A DNA stretch of 64,000 nucleotides from a virus (IMGVR_UViG_3300035698_029839:124001-188000), one strand, 5' to 3'. Shown: positions 1-8,967, counted from the first letter of the stretch. Numbers and translations are program-made. Notes: generated from the sequence alone by a model not told the origin.

Positions 1-86
1 AAGAAAAATTAGACGAAATGGTAAAAGGTGAAAATATGATTGCACGATCAGATAACTGCGAAGGACTGGGAGATATGCATGGCTAA
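1..86 (+). CDS. 3' end of an upstream gene (partial)
   Basis: Frame 3 is open from the window edge to a TAA at 84-86. The last residues read GLGDMHG. The stop overlaps the next start (ATG at 79) by 8 bases, the coupled arrangement seen throughout this window. Too little is present to assign a function. Confidence 0.6.
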   Translation, partial: EKLDEMVKGENMIARSDNCEGLGDMHG

Positions 87-534
87 AGCTACTAAGAAAA
101 AGACTTTAAAAGTGAAAAGCAAAACGGTAAAATCTAAAAATAAGGTTACTAAGAAAAAAGTAACTAAAAAAAAGATTAAGAAAAAGTCCCTTGCTAAGAA
201 AAAGACTACTAGAAAAAAGGTTAAGAAAAAAACTAAAAAGAGAGTCAAGAAGAGAGCAAGGAGAAAGAAAATATTAATGGAAGATATTTATTCTATCATC
301 AATAAGGTACAATTTGGTAAAAGAAAAACTACATTTGTTACCGAAATAACGGACGCACCTACAATAGAAAATAATATTAAAGATGTAGATTTAAGGTATG
401 ATAAGGTAGAAATGAAAACTCAAGTAGTTTTTACTCTTTATCCTAATGAACAACAACATAATGACGAAATGGATACTATACATTTCGAAATAATGGATGA
501 TGAAATTCCCGATATAGGGCAAATTTTTGGGTAA
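79..534 (+). CDS. Lys-rich basic protein, possibly DNA-binding
   Basis: The first ~75 residues are almost a Lys/Arg/Thr repeat (AKATKKK, KVTKKK, RKKVKKK types), similar in composition to histone H1-like tails. An acidic, ordered C-terminal part of ~75 residues follows. I start it at ATG 79 because GGGAG sits about 6 bases upstream; a TTG at 40 would also be in frame but lacks a site. Binding to DNA or RNA is inferred from charge only. A similar Lys-rich tail occurs on the gene at 19327. Confidence 0.75.
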   Translation: MAKATKKKTLKVKSKTVKSKNKVTKKKVTKKKIKKKSLAKKKTTRKKVKKKTKKRVKKRARRKKILMEDIYSIINKVQFGKRKTTFVTEITDAPTIENNIKDVDLRYDKVEMKTQVVFTLYPNEQQHNDEMDTIHFEIMDDEIPDIGQIFG

Positions 535-585
535 GTCGTTTGCTAATAACGATTTATATTATTTCTTTATAATTTAAAAAAACAT

Positions 586-613
586 TTGAAAGTGAAAACG
601 AATCAATTATAAT
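586..613 (+). promoter_or_regulatory. Promoter, TTGAAA/GTGAAA/TATAAT family
   Basis: TTGAAA (586-591), GTGAAA directly after it (592-597), and TATAAT (608-613) with a 16-base spacer. It lies in the 134-base gap before the gene at 669. The same arrangement recurs at several other sites, so it is a repeated promoter pattern rather than chance. Confidence 0.8.
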
Positions 614-668
614 AATTATTCATAGTGGGTTGAGATCAATAAAAGTAGAAATTGTGATAGGATAAAGT

Positions 669-1553
669 GTGAAAGTAAAAGATGAACAATTATTAGAAGA
701 AGCTCTTAAAACTCCAGATTTTCTTTGTGAATCAGGTAGTCATTTGTACGGAATGACTACGCCTACATCAGATTATGATTTGAGAGGTTTTGTATTCCCA
801 CCATTTGCTTATTTTGTAGGTGTTAAGAAATTTGAATGTAGAGAGATGGAGGGAGATAAAAAAGTTTATAGTGCTGCTCATTTTCTTAAGTTAGTTATGA
901 AAGGAGATCCTCAATGTTCAGAATTGTTCTTTGCTAGTGATAAGAATATCATTAATTGCTCTGATCTCGGTAAGGAAATAATGGATATGAGGGACGATAT
1001 AATTAGTAATGCTATTTATGGCAGGATTATGGGTTATAGTACTGGGGAATGGCGTAAGGCAATGGCTGTTCGTCTTGTCTCTAAAGAGCGTAGCAAAAAT
1101 AAGAAAGAAGTTATTAATGATGTCAGAACATTTTGGCAACTCAATAAAGAGAAGATGGATAATATTATTGAGATTTTAGATTCTGTTGATGAGAAAAAAA
1201 TGATTTCTTCTCAAGCTGGGTTGGGAGTAAAAAGAAAAGCAGATATTAAGAAATATGGCTTTTGTAGAAAAAGTGCTGCCCACTCTATTCGTCTTGTAAA
1301 GCAGTTAACAGAACTTATGAATACTGGCAAAATGGTATTTCCTCTTTCTTTCAAAGAGATGTTGTTGGATATTAAAAATGGCAAGTACACTAAAAAAGAG
1401 CTAGAATTAATTCATGATGAAGTTGTTGCTGATGCAGAAAAAATGCGTGATAGATCTGTTCTTCCAGATAAACCAAATGAGAAAAAAGTTTGGAATACAT
1501 ATCTAAAATTAGTAAAAAAAGTAATAAAAAAAGATAAAGAATTTTTAAATTAA
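669..1553 (+). CDS. Predicted nucleotidyltransferase (RlaP/Pol beta superfamily)
   Basis: 294 residues, GTG start preceded by ATAGGATAAA. Near residues 20-38 it has ESGSHLYG followed by TSDYDLRG, the GS...DxD arrangement of Pol-beta-fold nucleotidyltransferases in the RlaP-like family. The rest is helical and Lys-rich. The substrate cannot be told from sequence; RNA or a nucleotide is usual for the superfamily. It is the first gene after the promoter at 586 and is followed 15 bases later by the gene at 1568. Confidence 0.8.
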   Translation: MKVKDEQLLEEALKTPDFLCESGSHLYGMTTPTSDYDLRGFVFPPFAYFVGVKKFECREMEGDKKVYSAAHFLKLVMKGDPQCSELFFASDKNIINCSDLGKEIMDMRDDIISNAIYGRIMGYSTGEWRKAMAVRLVSKERSKNKKEVINDVRTFWQLNKEKMDNIIEILDSVDEKKMISSQAGLGVKRKADIKKYGFCRKSAAHSIRLVKQLTELMNTGKMVFPLSFKEMLLDIKNGKYTKKELELIHDEVVADAEKMRDRSVLPDKPNEKKVWNTYLKLVKKVIKKDKEFLN

Positions 1554-1567
1554 AGGAGCTTCTTGTT

Positions 1568-2062
1568 ATGCAATCAAAAAGAAAATATAGAGGTTTAAAA
1601 AAATATGAGTCTCTTTTGCAGGTTATTTGTAAAACTGAAAGTCCTGAGTGGCTTATGGCAAAGGAGTGGGAAAATTATTTGGGTATTCAAGGTCTTTCTT
1701 CTCATATAAAAAATAACTATGATAATTTAACAGAAGAAGAATGGGAGGGGTGCTTAGGGGTGGCGTGTGTTATTTCTGTTATAGAGGGCGTGAATTCTAG
1801 TTTGTTCTCTCTATCAAAACATTTAGATATTTCTAATAATAATCCTCATTTACAGAATGCTTTTGAGAGGTTAAGGGTTAGTGGTGTTTTTAATGCTAAG
1901 AGAGATATTAGGAATGATCCGTTATTGACGGGAAATGGTAAGGATAAGGAATTGAGAGCTGCTGCTGATTCTGAAAGAAGCGCATGGTGTCATATTGCTG
2001 GTATTGGTGCTGGACTAATTGGGCTAGGAAAAACCTTGAAAAGTGAAAGTGAAGTAGTATAA
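1568..2062 (+). CDS. Hypothetical protein, 164 aa
   Basis: Not recognised. ATG with AAAGGAGC upstream, 15 bases after the nucleotidyltransferase. The mid part is mildly hydrophobic (LGVACVISVIEG) and the C-terminus has AGIGAGLIGLGKT. The last codons, encoding LKSESEVV, double as the promoter at 2036-2063, so the protein tail is shaped partly by a DNA signal. Confidence 0.75.
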   Translation: MQSKRKYRGLKKYESLLQVICKTESPEWLMAKEWENYLGIQGLSSHIKNNYDNLTEEEWEGCLGVACVISVIEGVNSSLFSLSKHLDISNNNPHLQNAFERLRVSGVFNAKRDIRNDPLLTGNGKDKELRAAADSERSAWCHIAGIGAGLIGLGKTLKSESEVV

Positions 2063-2063
2063 T
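2036..2063 (+). promoter_or_regulatory. Promoter inside the 3' end of the upstream gene
   Basis: TTGAAA (2036-2041), then AGTGAAAG, then TATAAT (2058-2063), spacer 16. It overlaps the final codons and stop of the gene at 1568 and points to the DUF3892-like gene at 2108. Confidence 0.75.
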
Positions 2064-2107
2064 AATAGAATATTGTTAAAGGTTATTTCGTAAAATAGGA
2101 GAATATA

Positions 2108-2323
2108 ATGAAAGTTCAAAAAAGACGAGTAAATGTAAAAAGACATACAACAGGATATAAGATTGGTGGGAAATGGGTCTCTCGTAAAAAGGCGTGGGAA
2201 CTTGCTAAATCAGGGAAGATAGATGGTGTTGTGGCTTGCCGAGGTGAACATGGGGTTTATATACAATCCCATCCTGAGGCGGTTGAACGACTTTATGATC
2301 TTGAAGAAGTTATAGAAGCTTAA
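2108..2323 (+). CDS. DUF3892-like small protein
   Basis: 71 residues with a basic N-terminus, then TGYKIGGKWVSRKKAWELAKSG and GKIDGVVACRG: the pattern of the short DUF3892 domain (a G-containing strand, then WELAKxGKIxGV, then a short Tyr-containing strand). Function of the family is not established. It has its own promoter (2036) and is followed by a terminator hairpin at 2357, so it is probably monocistronic. RBS TAGGAG at 2096-2101. Confidence 0.7.
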   Translation: MKVQKRRVNVKRHTTGYKIGGKWVSRKKAWELAKSGKIDGVVACRGEHGVYIQSHPEAVERLYDLEEVIEA

Positions 2324-2356
2324 AGATATTAAATAAAATTCTTCATCCTCCTCCAC

Positions 2357-2405
2357 GACATAGGTGTGTAAATTTTTATATTTATGTGCCTATGTCATTT
2401 TTTTT
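2357..2405 (+). terminator. Rho-independent terminator after the DUF3892-like gene
   Basis: GACATAGG (2357-2364) pairs with CCTATGTC (2389-2396). The stem can extend inward through four G-U pairs and five A-U pairs. It is followed by ATTTTTTTT. It separates the DUF3892-like gene from topA. Confidence 0.8.
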
Positions 2406-2417
2406 AAAGGGTTATAT

Positions 2418-5400
2418 ATGGCAAAATATTTAGTAATAGTAGAGTCTCCTAAAAAAACAGGGTATATTAAAAAATTTCTTGGTAAGGATTATGAAGTAAC
2501 AGCTTCTGTAGGGCATATTAGGGACTTACCACCTAAAAAAATTGGTGTTAGTATTAAAAAAGATTTTGAACCAACATATGAAATTTATCCTGATAAAAAA
2601 GATATAGTAAAAAATATACAAAAAATGGCTGGTAGATCAGATCTTGTTTATATAGCAACGGACATGGATCGTGAAGGAGAAGGAATAGCTCAACATATAG
2701 CAGATATACTTCCCCAAGGAACAGATTTTAAAAGAATAGTTTATGGTTCGGTTACTAAAAAGGCAGTAGAAGATGCTATAAATAATGCTGGTGAAATAAA
2801 TAAGGATATGGTTAATAGTTATGAGTGTAGGCGTATACTGGATCGTATCGTAGGATGGAAATCTAGTTTCATTGTCTCTCAGGCTACTGGAGGAAGATCA
2901 GCAGGAAGAGTTCAAAGTGCGGCCTTAAGAATACTTGCTGAAAGAGAGAAAGAAATACAAAATTTTATCCCAAAAGAATATTGGCCTATCGAGGTAGAAT
3001 TGGAAAGAGAAAATGGAGAAAGGGTTATTGCCACTATTAAAGTCCCAAAATCCTTAGACATTAAGACTGGGGAAGAAGCTAATAAAATTATCGATGTCCT
3101 TAAAAAAGAAAAATGGGTTGTTTCTAAGTATGAAGCAAAAGAAAAAACAAATAAAGCTTATGCTCCATTCACAACATCCACCTTATATCAATCATCTTCT
3201 TCTATTCTTGGTTGGAGTTCCAAGAAAACAGCATCTGTAGCTCAACAACTATATGAAGAGGGGTTGTGTTTGTCGGGAGATGAAGTTATAACTATGGAGA
3301 ATGGAGCAATTATTCCTATAAAAGATGCTGGTAAATATATTGGTCAAAATGTTAAGGTATTCGGGGGAATAGAAGAAGAAATAAATTTGAAGATTCAAAA
3401 CGCTAAAATTAAAGATTATCAAAAAATTCCTTATGCAGGACATATGTATAATATTAAAACTTTTGATGGACAAGAGATATCTGTTACTCACGATCATAAA
3501 CTGTTAACATATAATAAAAATGGATTTGAATGGAAAAAAGCTTGTCATTTATATAAAAATGATTTTGTCATTTGTGCAAAAAAAATAGAATGTAGCAGGG
3601 GGGATAGGGACATTCATATAATAGATTTTATTTCTCAAATGCCGTCGTCGATAACTGATAAAATTTTGGTAGGCTTTTATCCTAAATATAAAAATAAAAT
3701 ATTAAAAATTATAGAGGATAATAGAGGTTTTATATCATCTCAGTCTACTTATTATAAATATAAAAGAAATCTTAAAATACCGCTTTCTTTTTTTAATCTG
3801 TATTACGATATGGATTTTCTAAAAAAGAGTATAAAATATTTTCAATGGCAAAGTGCTGGCTCTAAAAAAGAATACATGAAAGCAGACAATTTTTCTTATT
3901 TTTTGGGATTATGTCTTGGAGATGGACATATATGCAAAGATAAAGCAATGATTAATTTCCCGAAATGCGTAGCAAAGGAAGGGGAATGGAAAAAGATATT
4001 TAAAGGTATTATTTATGAGCAAAAAATTAATTTGAATAGAAATGAAATTCAGTTTTCAGGTAAAATTTTATATGAATTATGTGCTTATTTCGGTGGGGCT
4101 AAGGGATCTAAAAGTGATAAAATTTATATTCATCCATTTGTTTCGTCTTTGCCTGAAAAATATATATATAATTTTATAGCTGGTTTGTTCGATTCTGACG
4201 GGTGTATTAATCTTTCGAAAAATCGAAAAATTAGCATATCGTATACTAGTATCAGCCAGAAGATGTTGAAACAATTTGTAGTGCTTCTTAGAACACTGGG
4301 ATACTGTAGTAGTTTGCATCGCAGAAAGAATGATAATAAAAATGGAAATATTAAAATTTGGGAAGAATCAATTAAAGATTTTCTTCTAAATATAAAAAAA
4401 TATTTGATAGTCAAGCAGTTTAAAGTTTCAAGTTTGTTAAATTTGATAGATGAAAAATCAGTTGTTTTTACAGGAAAAAGTAGGAACCAGAATTATCCAG
4501 TTATGAATATTATTGAATATGAGAGACAAAAACAAGGTATAACAAAACAAAAGTTATCTCAGCATGTTTTTAAAAATAATAGCGGATATTGGTCTTATAC
4601 AAGAACAAATGATGGTCATACAAGAAGTAGTTTTCCTAGTAAAAAAAATCTTTTAAAAATAAATGAAATACTAAAAATAAAAGATATTGAAAAAATAATT
4701 AACGGAGATGAATATTTTGCGAGAATAAAGGAAATTGATGTTCAGTATTTTGATGGATATGTTTATGACATTTCTACTTCTTCAGAGAACTTTATAGCTA
4801 ATACATTTTATAGTCATAATTGCACATATATTAGAAGCGATTCAACGTTTATTGTCCCTGATTTTGTTGATGGGATAAGATGCTCAATTCCTGCTAAATA
4901 TGGGGATAATTATCTCCCTAATAAATCTAACGTGTTTTCTAATAAGGCATCTGCTCAAGAAGCTCATGAGGCTATCAGAATCACCAATATAGCTGTTGAA
5001 ACTGTTGGGGGTGTTGATACCCAAAAGCTTTATAAAATCGTCTGGAGACGAACTGTGGCTTCTCAGATGGCAAATATGGAGCAGTTTGTGGGGAATGCTG
5101 ACTTTGACTGTAAAAAGTATAAATTTACGGCAAGCGGAAGTAGAGTTATCTTCGATGGCTGGAAAAAAGTATGGACTTACGGCTCATATTCTGACTCAAT
5201 TTTACCTGAATTTGTGGTTGGGGAAGAGTTAAAATTGATAGATGTGAAAACCGAACAAAAATTCACTTCTCCACCTCCGAGATACTCAGAATCATCTCTT
5301 ACAAAAGAATTGGAAAAAAGAGGTATTGGCCGTCCGAGCACCTATGCTTCCGTCCCAAATACTCTATTTTCTAGAGGTTATATAGAAAAACAGAAAAATA

Positions 5401-5978
5401 TTATCCATACAACAGATATGGGAGTTAGAGTATCCGATTTCCTAGTCGATGTCGATTTCTGCTTCGTAGATCTTGATTTCACCAAAAATATGGAGAATGA
5501 TTTAGATTGTGTGGCAAAAGGAGATTGTAATAAATTAGATATTTTAAATTGTTTCTGGAATAGGTTGAAAAGTGATATTACCAATGCAAAAAATAAAAGA
5601 GAAGAAAATAGTAAGACAGATTATAAGTGTCCAGAATGTGGGGCTTATCTTCAAAAGAAACATTCTAAGTATGGTCCGTTTCTGAGTTGCTCAAATAGGG
5701 CTAATAAAACTATTGAATGTCAGTATAAAGCGGATATTAGTTGTGACGGAAAACCGAAGGAGAAAATAAAGGTAGAATTAGAGAAAAGTGATTTTAATTG
5801 TCCTAATTGTGGAAAGCCGCTACTTAAAAAGAAGAGCAAAAAAAACTGGGAGTATTTAGGCTGCGAATCATGGAATAAGGATGATCAGTGCAAAGGTTTC
5901 TATGATAAAGAGAGTGGAGAAAAAATAGTATTTAAAAAGAAAAAATATAAGAAGTGGGGAAAAAAGAAAAAAAAATAA
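2418..5978 (+). CDS. topA: DNA topoisomerase I (type IA) interrupted by an intein
   Basis: Relaxes negatively supercoiled DNA through a covalent 5'-phosphotyrosine. The N-terminal Toprim domain has YLVIVESPKK and the acidic ATDMDREGEG. ECRRILDRIVG and GRSAGRVQSAALR belong to the core. The active-site segment CTYIRSDS places the catalytic Tyr at precursor residue 804 (286 after splicing). Two C-terminal zinc fingers have CPEC..C..C and CPNC..C..C spacing, and the end is Lys-rich. The precursor is 1186 residues; removing the 518-residue intein leaves 668. I start at ATG 2418 (AAAGGG upstream); the earlier in-frame TTG lies inside the terminator. Confidence 0.95.
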   Translation: MAKYLVIVESPKKTGYIKKFLGKDYEVTASVGHIRDLPPKKIGVSIKKDFEPTYEIYPDKKDIVKNIQKMAGRSDLVYIATDMDREGEGIAQHIADILPQGTDFKRIVYGSVTKKAVEDAINNAGEINKDMVNSYECRRILDRIVGWKSSFIVSQATGGRSAGRVQSAALRILAEREKEIQNFIPKEYWPIEVELERENGERVIATIKVPKSLDIKTGEEANKIIDVLKKEKWVVSKYEAKEKTNKAYAPFTTSTLYQSSSSILGWSSKKTASVAQQLYEEGLCLSGDEVITMENGAIIPIKDAGKYIGQNVKVFGGIEEEINLKIQNAKIKDYQKIPYAGHMYNIKTFDGQEISVTHDHKLLTYNKNGFEWKKACHLYKNDFVICAKKIECSRGDRDIHIIDFISQMPSSITDKILVGFYPKYKNKILKIIEDNRGFISSQSTYYKYKRNLKIPLSFFNLYYDMDFLKKSIKYFQWQSAGSKKEYMKADNFSYFLGLCLGDGHICKDKAMINFPKCVAKEGEWKKIFKGIIYEQKINLNRNEIQFSGKILYELCAYFGGAKGSKSDKIYIHPFVSSLPEKYIYNFIAGLFDSDGCINLSKNRKISISYTSISQKMLKQFVVLLRTLGYCSSLHRRKNDNKNGNIKIWEESIKDFLLNIKKYLIVKQFKVSSLLNLIDEKSVVFTGKSRNQNYPVMNIIEYERQKQGITKQKLSQHVFKNNSGYWSYTRTNDGHTRSSFPSKKNLLKINEILKIKDIEKIINGDEYFARIKEIDVQYFDGYVYDISTSSENFIANTFYSHNCTYIRSDSTFIVPDFVDGIRCSIPAKYGDNYLPNKSNVFSNKASAQEAHEAIRITNIAVETVGGVDTQKLYKIVWRRTVASQMANMEQFVGNADFDCKKYKFTASGSRVIFDGWKKVWTYGSYSDSILPEFVVGEELKLIDVKTEQKFTSPPPRYSESSLTKELEKRGIGRPSTYASVPNTLFSRGYIEKQKNIIHTTDMGVRVSDFLVDVDFCFVDLDFTKNMENDLDCVAKGDCNKLDILNCFWNRLKSDITNAKNKREENSKTDYKCPECGAYLQKKHSKYGPFLSCSNRANKTIECQYKADISCDGKPKEKIKVELEKSDFNCPNCGKPLLKKKSKKNWEYLGCESWNKDDQCKGFYDKESGEKIVFKKKKYKKWGKKKKK
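3267..4820 (+). mobile_element. Intein with LAGLIDADG homing endonuclease, inserted in topA
   Basis: Begins with Cys (CLSGDEVITMENG, typical splicing block A) at precursor residue 284 and ends with SHN, followed by extein Cys+1 at residue 802. Block F-like FIANTFYSHN is present. The two DOD endonuclease motifs are FLGLCLGDGH and IAGLFDSDGC, each with an acidic residue, so the nuclease looks intact. The insertion lies two residues before the catalytic Tyr, so the enzyme should be inactive until splicing. The 518 residues are in frame with no stop. Confidence 0.93.
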
Positions 5979-5993
5979 GAAGGATTTCTTTTT

Positions 5994-6030
5994 TATTATT
6001 AACAATTAATAGTATTGAATGTTAATAATA
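5994..6030 (+). promoter_or_regulatory. Stem-loop directly before the endonuclease ribosome binding site
   Basis: TATTATTAACA (5994-6004) is perfectly complementary to TGTTAATAATA (6020-6030), with a 15-base loop. The GGAGAG site of the endonuclease follows at once. No T-run follows, so it may tune translation rather than terminate. Leader hairpins of this kind are known for some free-standing T4 homing endonuclease genes. Confidence 0.5.
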
Positions 6031-6040
6031 GGAGAGAATA

Positions 6041-6931
6041 ATGATAGAAGGCGATATATTTACTAAAAGAGTTAAGCATTCTAAAAATGGGACAGTGCCT
6101 TGTAAATTTGTTGTGAGAATATGCGATCATTGTGAAGAAAGAAAAGAAGTAAGATATGATACCATAGTGAGGGGAAGAAAAAAAAAGAATAATGAAAAAG
6201 ATTATTGTAAAAAATGTTCTCATTTGAGATTAAATCAAAAATCGGATAAAAGAGGAACGAATCACGGTAATTATAAACAAACATCTAATAGAAGTTATTA
6301 TAAAAATATAACCACTTCTGATGGTAGAAGGATGTCTTTGCATCGTTATTTATATGCGAAACATATAAATAGAGAGTTGAAAAAAGAAGAAAAAATACAT
6401 CATATTGATTTAGATAAACAGAATAATGATATTAAAAATTTATTTTTATTTTTAAATATGAAGGATCATACTTCCGCTCATGCATTTATGGAGAGATGTG
6501 GTTATGCTATATTGAATAATTTAATATGGTTTAATAAAAGAGATAATAAATATAAATTATACAAATCAGATAAACAAAAAGAGTTATTAGTAAATTTTGA
6601 TGAAGCAGATTATAAGTTATGCAATAGTATGCCTGTTAAAAAAAGTAAAAATAAAAAAAATAATTATTATATAAAAAGAAAAATTGATGGAGAGCTTCGT
6701 GAAGTTCATATATATATAGCTGAGAAAAAAATTGGTAGAAAATTATTTAGGGACGAGTGTGTCCATCATATAAATGGTAATAAATATAATAATTATCCAT
6801 ATAATTTAACAGTGATGTTGAAAAAAGAACATAGATTGTGTCATATATCTCTCCAACATTGTATGGCAGAATTGTATAAAAAAGGTATTGTTGGTTTTGA
6901 TATAAATATGGGAAAATATTTTGTTGTTTAA
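6041..6931 (+). CDS. Free-standing homing endonuclease with two HNH modules
   Basis: 296 residues. A possible zinc pair (CDHC, CKKC) lies in the first 60 residues. The first HNH module is near residues 100-140 (LHRYLYA, then IHHIDLDKQNND, then HTSAHAF). The second is near residues 225-275 (VHIYIA, then VHHINGNKYNN, then EHRLCH). This is the HNH_3-type architecture. The gene sits alone between topA and the MazG-like gene and is even more A+T-rich than its neighbours, fitting a mobile gene. RBS GGAGAG, ATG 6041. Confidence 0.88.
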   Translation: MIEGDIFTKRVKHSKNGTVPCKFVVRICDHCEERKEVRYDTIVRGRKKKNNEKDYCKKCSHLRLNQKSDKRGTNHGNYKQTSNRSYYKNITTSDGRRMSLHRYLYAKHINRELKKEEKIHHIDLDKQNNDIKNLFLFLNMKDHTSAHAFMERCGYAILNNLIWFNKRDNKYKLYKSDKQKELLVNFDEADYKLCNSMPVKKSKNKKNNYYIKRKIDGELREVHIYIAEKKIGRKLFRDECVHHINGNKYNNYPYNLTVMLKKEHRLCHISLQHCMAELYKKGIVGFDINMGKYFVV

Positions 6932-6953
6932 AAGTGAAAGTAAAAATTATAGA
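6927..6953 (+). promoter_or_regulatory. Possible diverged promoter of the GTGAAA family
   Basis: TTTAAA then AGTGAAAG, and TATAGA at 6948-6953 (spacer 15). It overlaps the endonuclease stop. If used, transcription would begin downstream of the ATG at 6954, so either the promoter has decayed or the next gene starts elsewhere. Confidence 0.35.
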
Positions 6954-7241
6954 ATGCAAAAAAGAAGTGATAAAGATTATAGGAAACAAATTAGTCCTCA
7001 GCAGTTATCTGTTTCTATAAAAGAAATAGAAAAAAGATTATATGAAAGACTTGAAGAAAAAGGTTATGGAGCATGGTTATCGAGACATGAAATACTTGGT
7101 TTTTTAACTGAAGAATATTATGAGGTTATCGAGGCAGTCCATAATCAATCCACTAAAGAAATAAAAGAAGAGTTAAAAGATATTGCAGTGGGGTGTATTT
7201 TCGCAATGTCGTGTATAGATGCTAAAAGTTTAGATTGGTGA
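6954..7241 (+). CDS. MazG-like nucleotide pyrophosphohydrolase domain protein
   Basis: 95 residues. Helical, with EEYYEVIEAV followed by KEIKEELKDIAVG, the ExxE...ExxD metal-binding pattern of all-alpha MazG-type NTP pyrophosphatases. Such enzymes hydrolyse NTPs or dNTPs to monophosphates; phage forms often adjust nucleotide or alarmone pools. Start uncertain: ATG 6954 has no clear RBS, and an in-frame TTG lies at 6921. The homing gene just upstream may have displaced the original leader. Confidence 0.65.
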   Translation: MQKRSDKDYRKQISPQQLSVSIKEIEKRLYERLEEKGYGAWLSRHEILGFLTEEYYEVIEAVHNQSTKEIKEELKDIAVGCIFAMSCIDAKSLDW

Positions 7242-7245
7242 AGAA

Positions 7246-7584
7246 ATGAATAAGAATATACCAAAAAACCTAATCGAATGTTTTGGAGAATTAAGCAGGG
7301 AACTTTCTCCTGAGAATATTGAAGAAATAAGAAGTGGAAAAGAAGAAGATATGGTTCAACATCATCATGGACTTGGAAGATATTTAAGAAATGAATGGGG
7401 GTTGTGGCAAGATTCTCTTCTCTCTAAATGGTTTAATGAAAAAGGTATTCATCATGCTGATGATATGTCTGGGATAATTCTTGATTCATTTTGGAGACAA
7501 CTTAATTTGCAACCTATTAATCTAACAGAACAAATAAAACATTATCAGGATTACTGGGTGGAAATGTCAAAAGAAAATGAGTGA
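7246..7584 (+). CDS. DUF6794-like protein
   Basis: 112 residues. HHGLGRYLRNEWGLW, then GIHHADDMSGIILDSFWR, matches the conserved core I associate with DUF6794, a small bacterial and phage domain of unknown function. Follows the MazG-like gene by 4 bases and overlaps the next gene by 8. Confidence 0.7.
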   Translation: MNKNIPKNLIECFGELSRELSPENIEEIRSGKEEDMVQHHHGLGRYLRNEWGLWQDSLLSKWFNEKGIHHADDMSGIILDSFWRQLNLQPINLTEQIKHYQDYWVEMSKENE

Positions 7585-8002
7585 AATGAAAAATGTAGCA
7601 GAGATGACTCGCAAAGAGTTTGATGAATTAAAACATAGGCATTGGGATGAAGATGTAGAATGCGATAGTATAATTATTTTACCTGGACGTTCGAAAGATT
7701 TACACGATTCTGGTTTTAGATGTATGGATTTTGTTGCTGTTGAAGACAATAAACCAATTTGTCTTCTTACTGGTGGAAGTGATGTTATTCATATAGATGG
7801 TATAGGTGGATTGGGTGATGATTGGTTAAATAAGAATAACAGGGTTCCCGAGTTTGTTATCCCTACAGGATGGTCTATAGATTGTTTACCAAAAAGCGGT
7901 TTATTAAGAATGTGGCCAAATAGCAGGAAAATGAAGTGCGGTAGTGCTCTTTCTAGTTTTGAAATATTTGCTATTATGAAAGATAAAGAAGATGTCAATT
8001 AG
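7577..8002 (+). CDS. Hypothetical protein, 141 aa
   Basis: Not recognised. Mixed alpha/beta composition with DSIIILPGRSKDLHDSGF and a C-terminal part with PTGWSIDCLPKSGLLRMW. Starts inside the end of the DUF6794-like gene and overlaps the next gene by 11 bases, so it is part of a translationally coupled run (6954-8855). Confidence 0.7.
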   Translation: MSEMKNVAEMTRKEFDELKHRHWDEDVECDSIIILPGRSKDLHDSGFRCMDFVAVEDNKPICLLTGGSDVIHIDGIGGLGDDWLNKNNRVPEFVIPTGWSIDCLPKSGLLRMWPNSRKMKCGSALSSFEIFAIMKDKEDVN

Positions 8003-8855
8003 ATTAAATGATCTTAAAAATATAGCCACTATTGTAAAAACAAAATATGGCTTTAATTTGCATAAAATGAATTTTATCTTTTGTTTTAAAAAAGATTTTA
8101 ATTCATATTTTATTTTTCAAGAAATACAAGGCATGCCTATAAAAAGACTGGTTTATCATGAAGAAAATAATTCTGTGACTTTTGTTTCAAGCTGGTCGTC
8201 ATGGTCAAATCCTTATGCAATGGTGGTAGATGCTAATTTCGAAAAAATAGAAAATTGGAAAGATCTTCAAGATCGTAGCAGACCATATAATTCTTATATA
8301 GAAGAAGGTGGATTCCATACTAGTTATTGGGAATCTGTCTCTAGAAAAAATAAAACAGATAAAATAAAAAAACATAAGAATAAATCTGATACTTTTGTAG
8401 AATTTAGAATTGATAAGATTCAAAGAGCAAATTTTAATAAATGGGGTTTTGAATTATATAGTCCTACTATTAGTATGATAGGTTTTGATACAAAACATAA
8501 TTTCCCGTATAGTGTTCACGATGTAGGAGAGCAAAATATTATTTATGGTTTTACTCAAGGTAGTGGCCCTCCTGTAGATGAAGATGGAATACTTAGGTAT
8601 AAAACAACATGGCAGGGAGGTAGTTTCCATGTTCCTGAATTTGAGAATAGCGGGGAAATATCTCAAGTATCAGATCCTACGGGTTTGCCAGGAGGTCAAA
8701 ACTGTGATTTGTCAAGTTATTGGGATATTAATGAATTTAATGAAGAGAATAAAGCATTTGATGAAGAAATAGCGAATATTATTCTTCCTGATAGAGAAGA
8801 TGATGATACTATTTTTGATGTGGGGCAAAAAAAAGTAGATTTATATTTTGATTAG
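7992..8855 (+). CDS. Hypothetical protein, 287 aa
   Basis: Not recognised. Rich in aromatic residues and beta-prone segments, ending in an acidic tail (DREDDDTIFDVG). It ends at TAG 8853-8855, and the same frame stays open for 26 more codons to TAA 8934-8936 with protein-like composition; this is too short to prove read-through. Last gene of the coupled run. Confidence 0.7.
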   Translation: MSIRLNDLKNIATIVKTKYGFNLHKMNFIFCFKKDFNSYFIFQEIQGMPIKRLVYHEENNSVTFVSSWSSWSNPYAMVVDANFEKIENWKDLQDRSRPYNSYIEEGGFHTSYWESVSRKNKTDKIKKHKNKSDTFVEFRIDKIQRANFNKWGFELYSPTISMIGFDTKHNFPYSVHDVGEQNIIYGFTQGSGPPVDEDGILRYKTTWQGGSFHVPEFENSGEISQVSDPTGLPGGQNCDLSSYWDINEFNEENKAFDEEIANIILPDREDDDTIFDVGQKKVDLYFD

Positions 8856-8967
8856 GATTTATGTGAAAAATCGTTAGGACAGGTTAAAGAAATGGTAAAA
8901 GAAAAAGGGATCACAGTTTGTGATACCTTAAATTAAGTTGCTAAGTATTTAAATAGGAGCAAATATT

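Noticed and set aside
48-248. Minus-strand ORF rich in Phe and Leu
   Set aside because: Antisense shadow of the Lys-rich coding sequence.
8853-8936. Read-through of TAG at 8853 into 26 further codons
   Set aside because: Extension is short enough to be open by chance and has no supporting junction.
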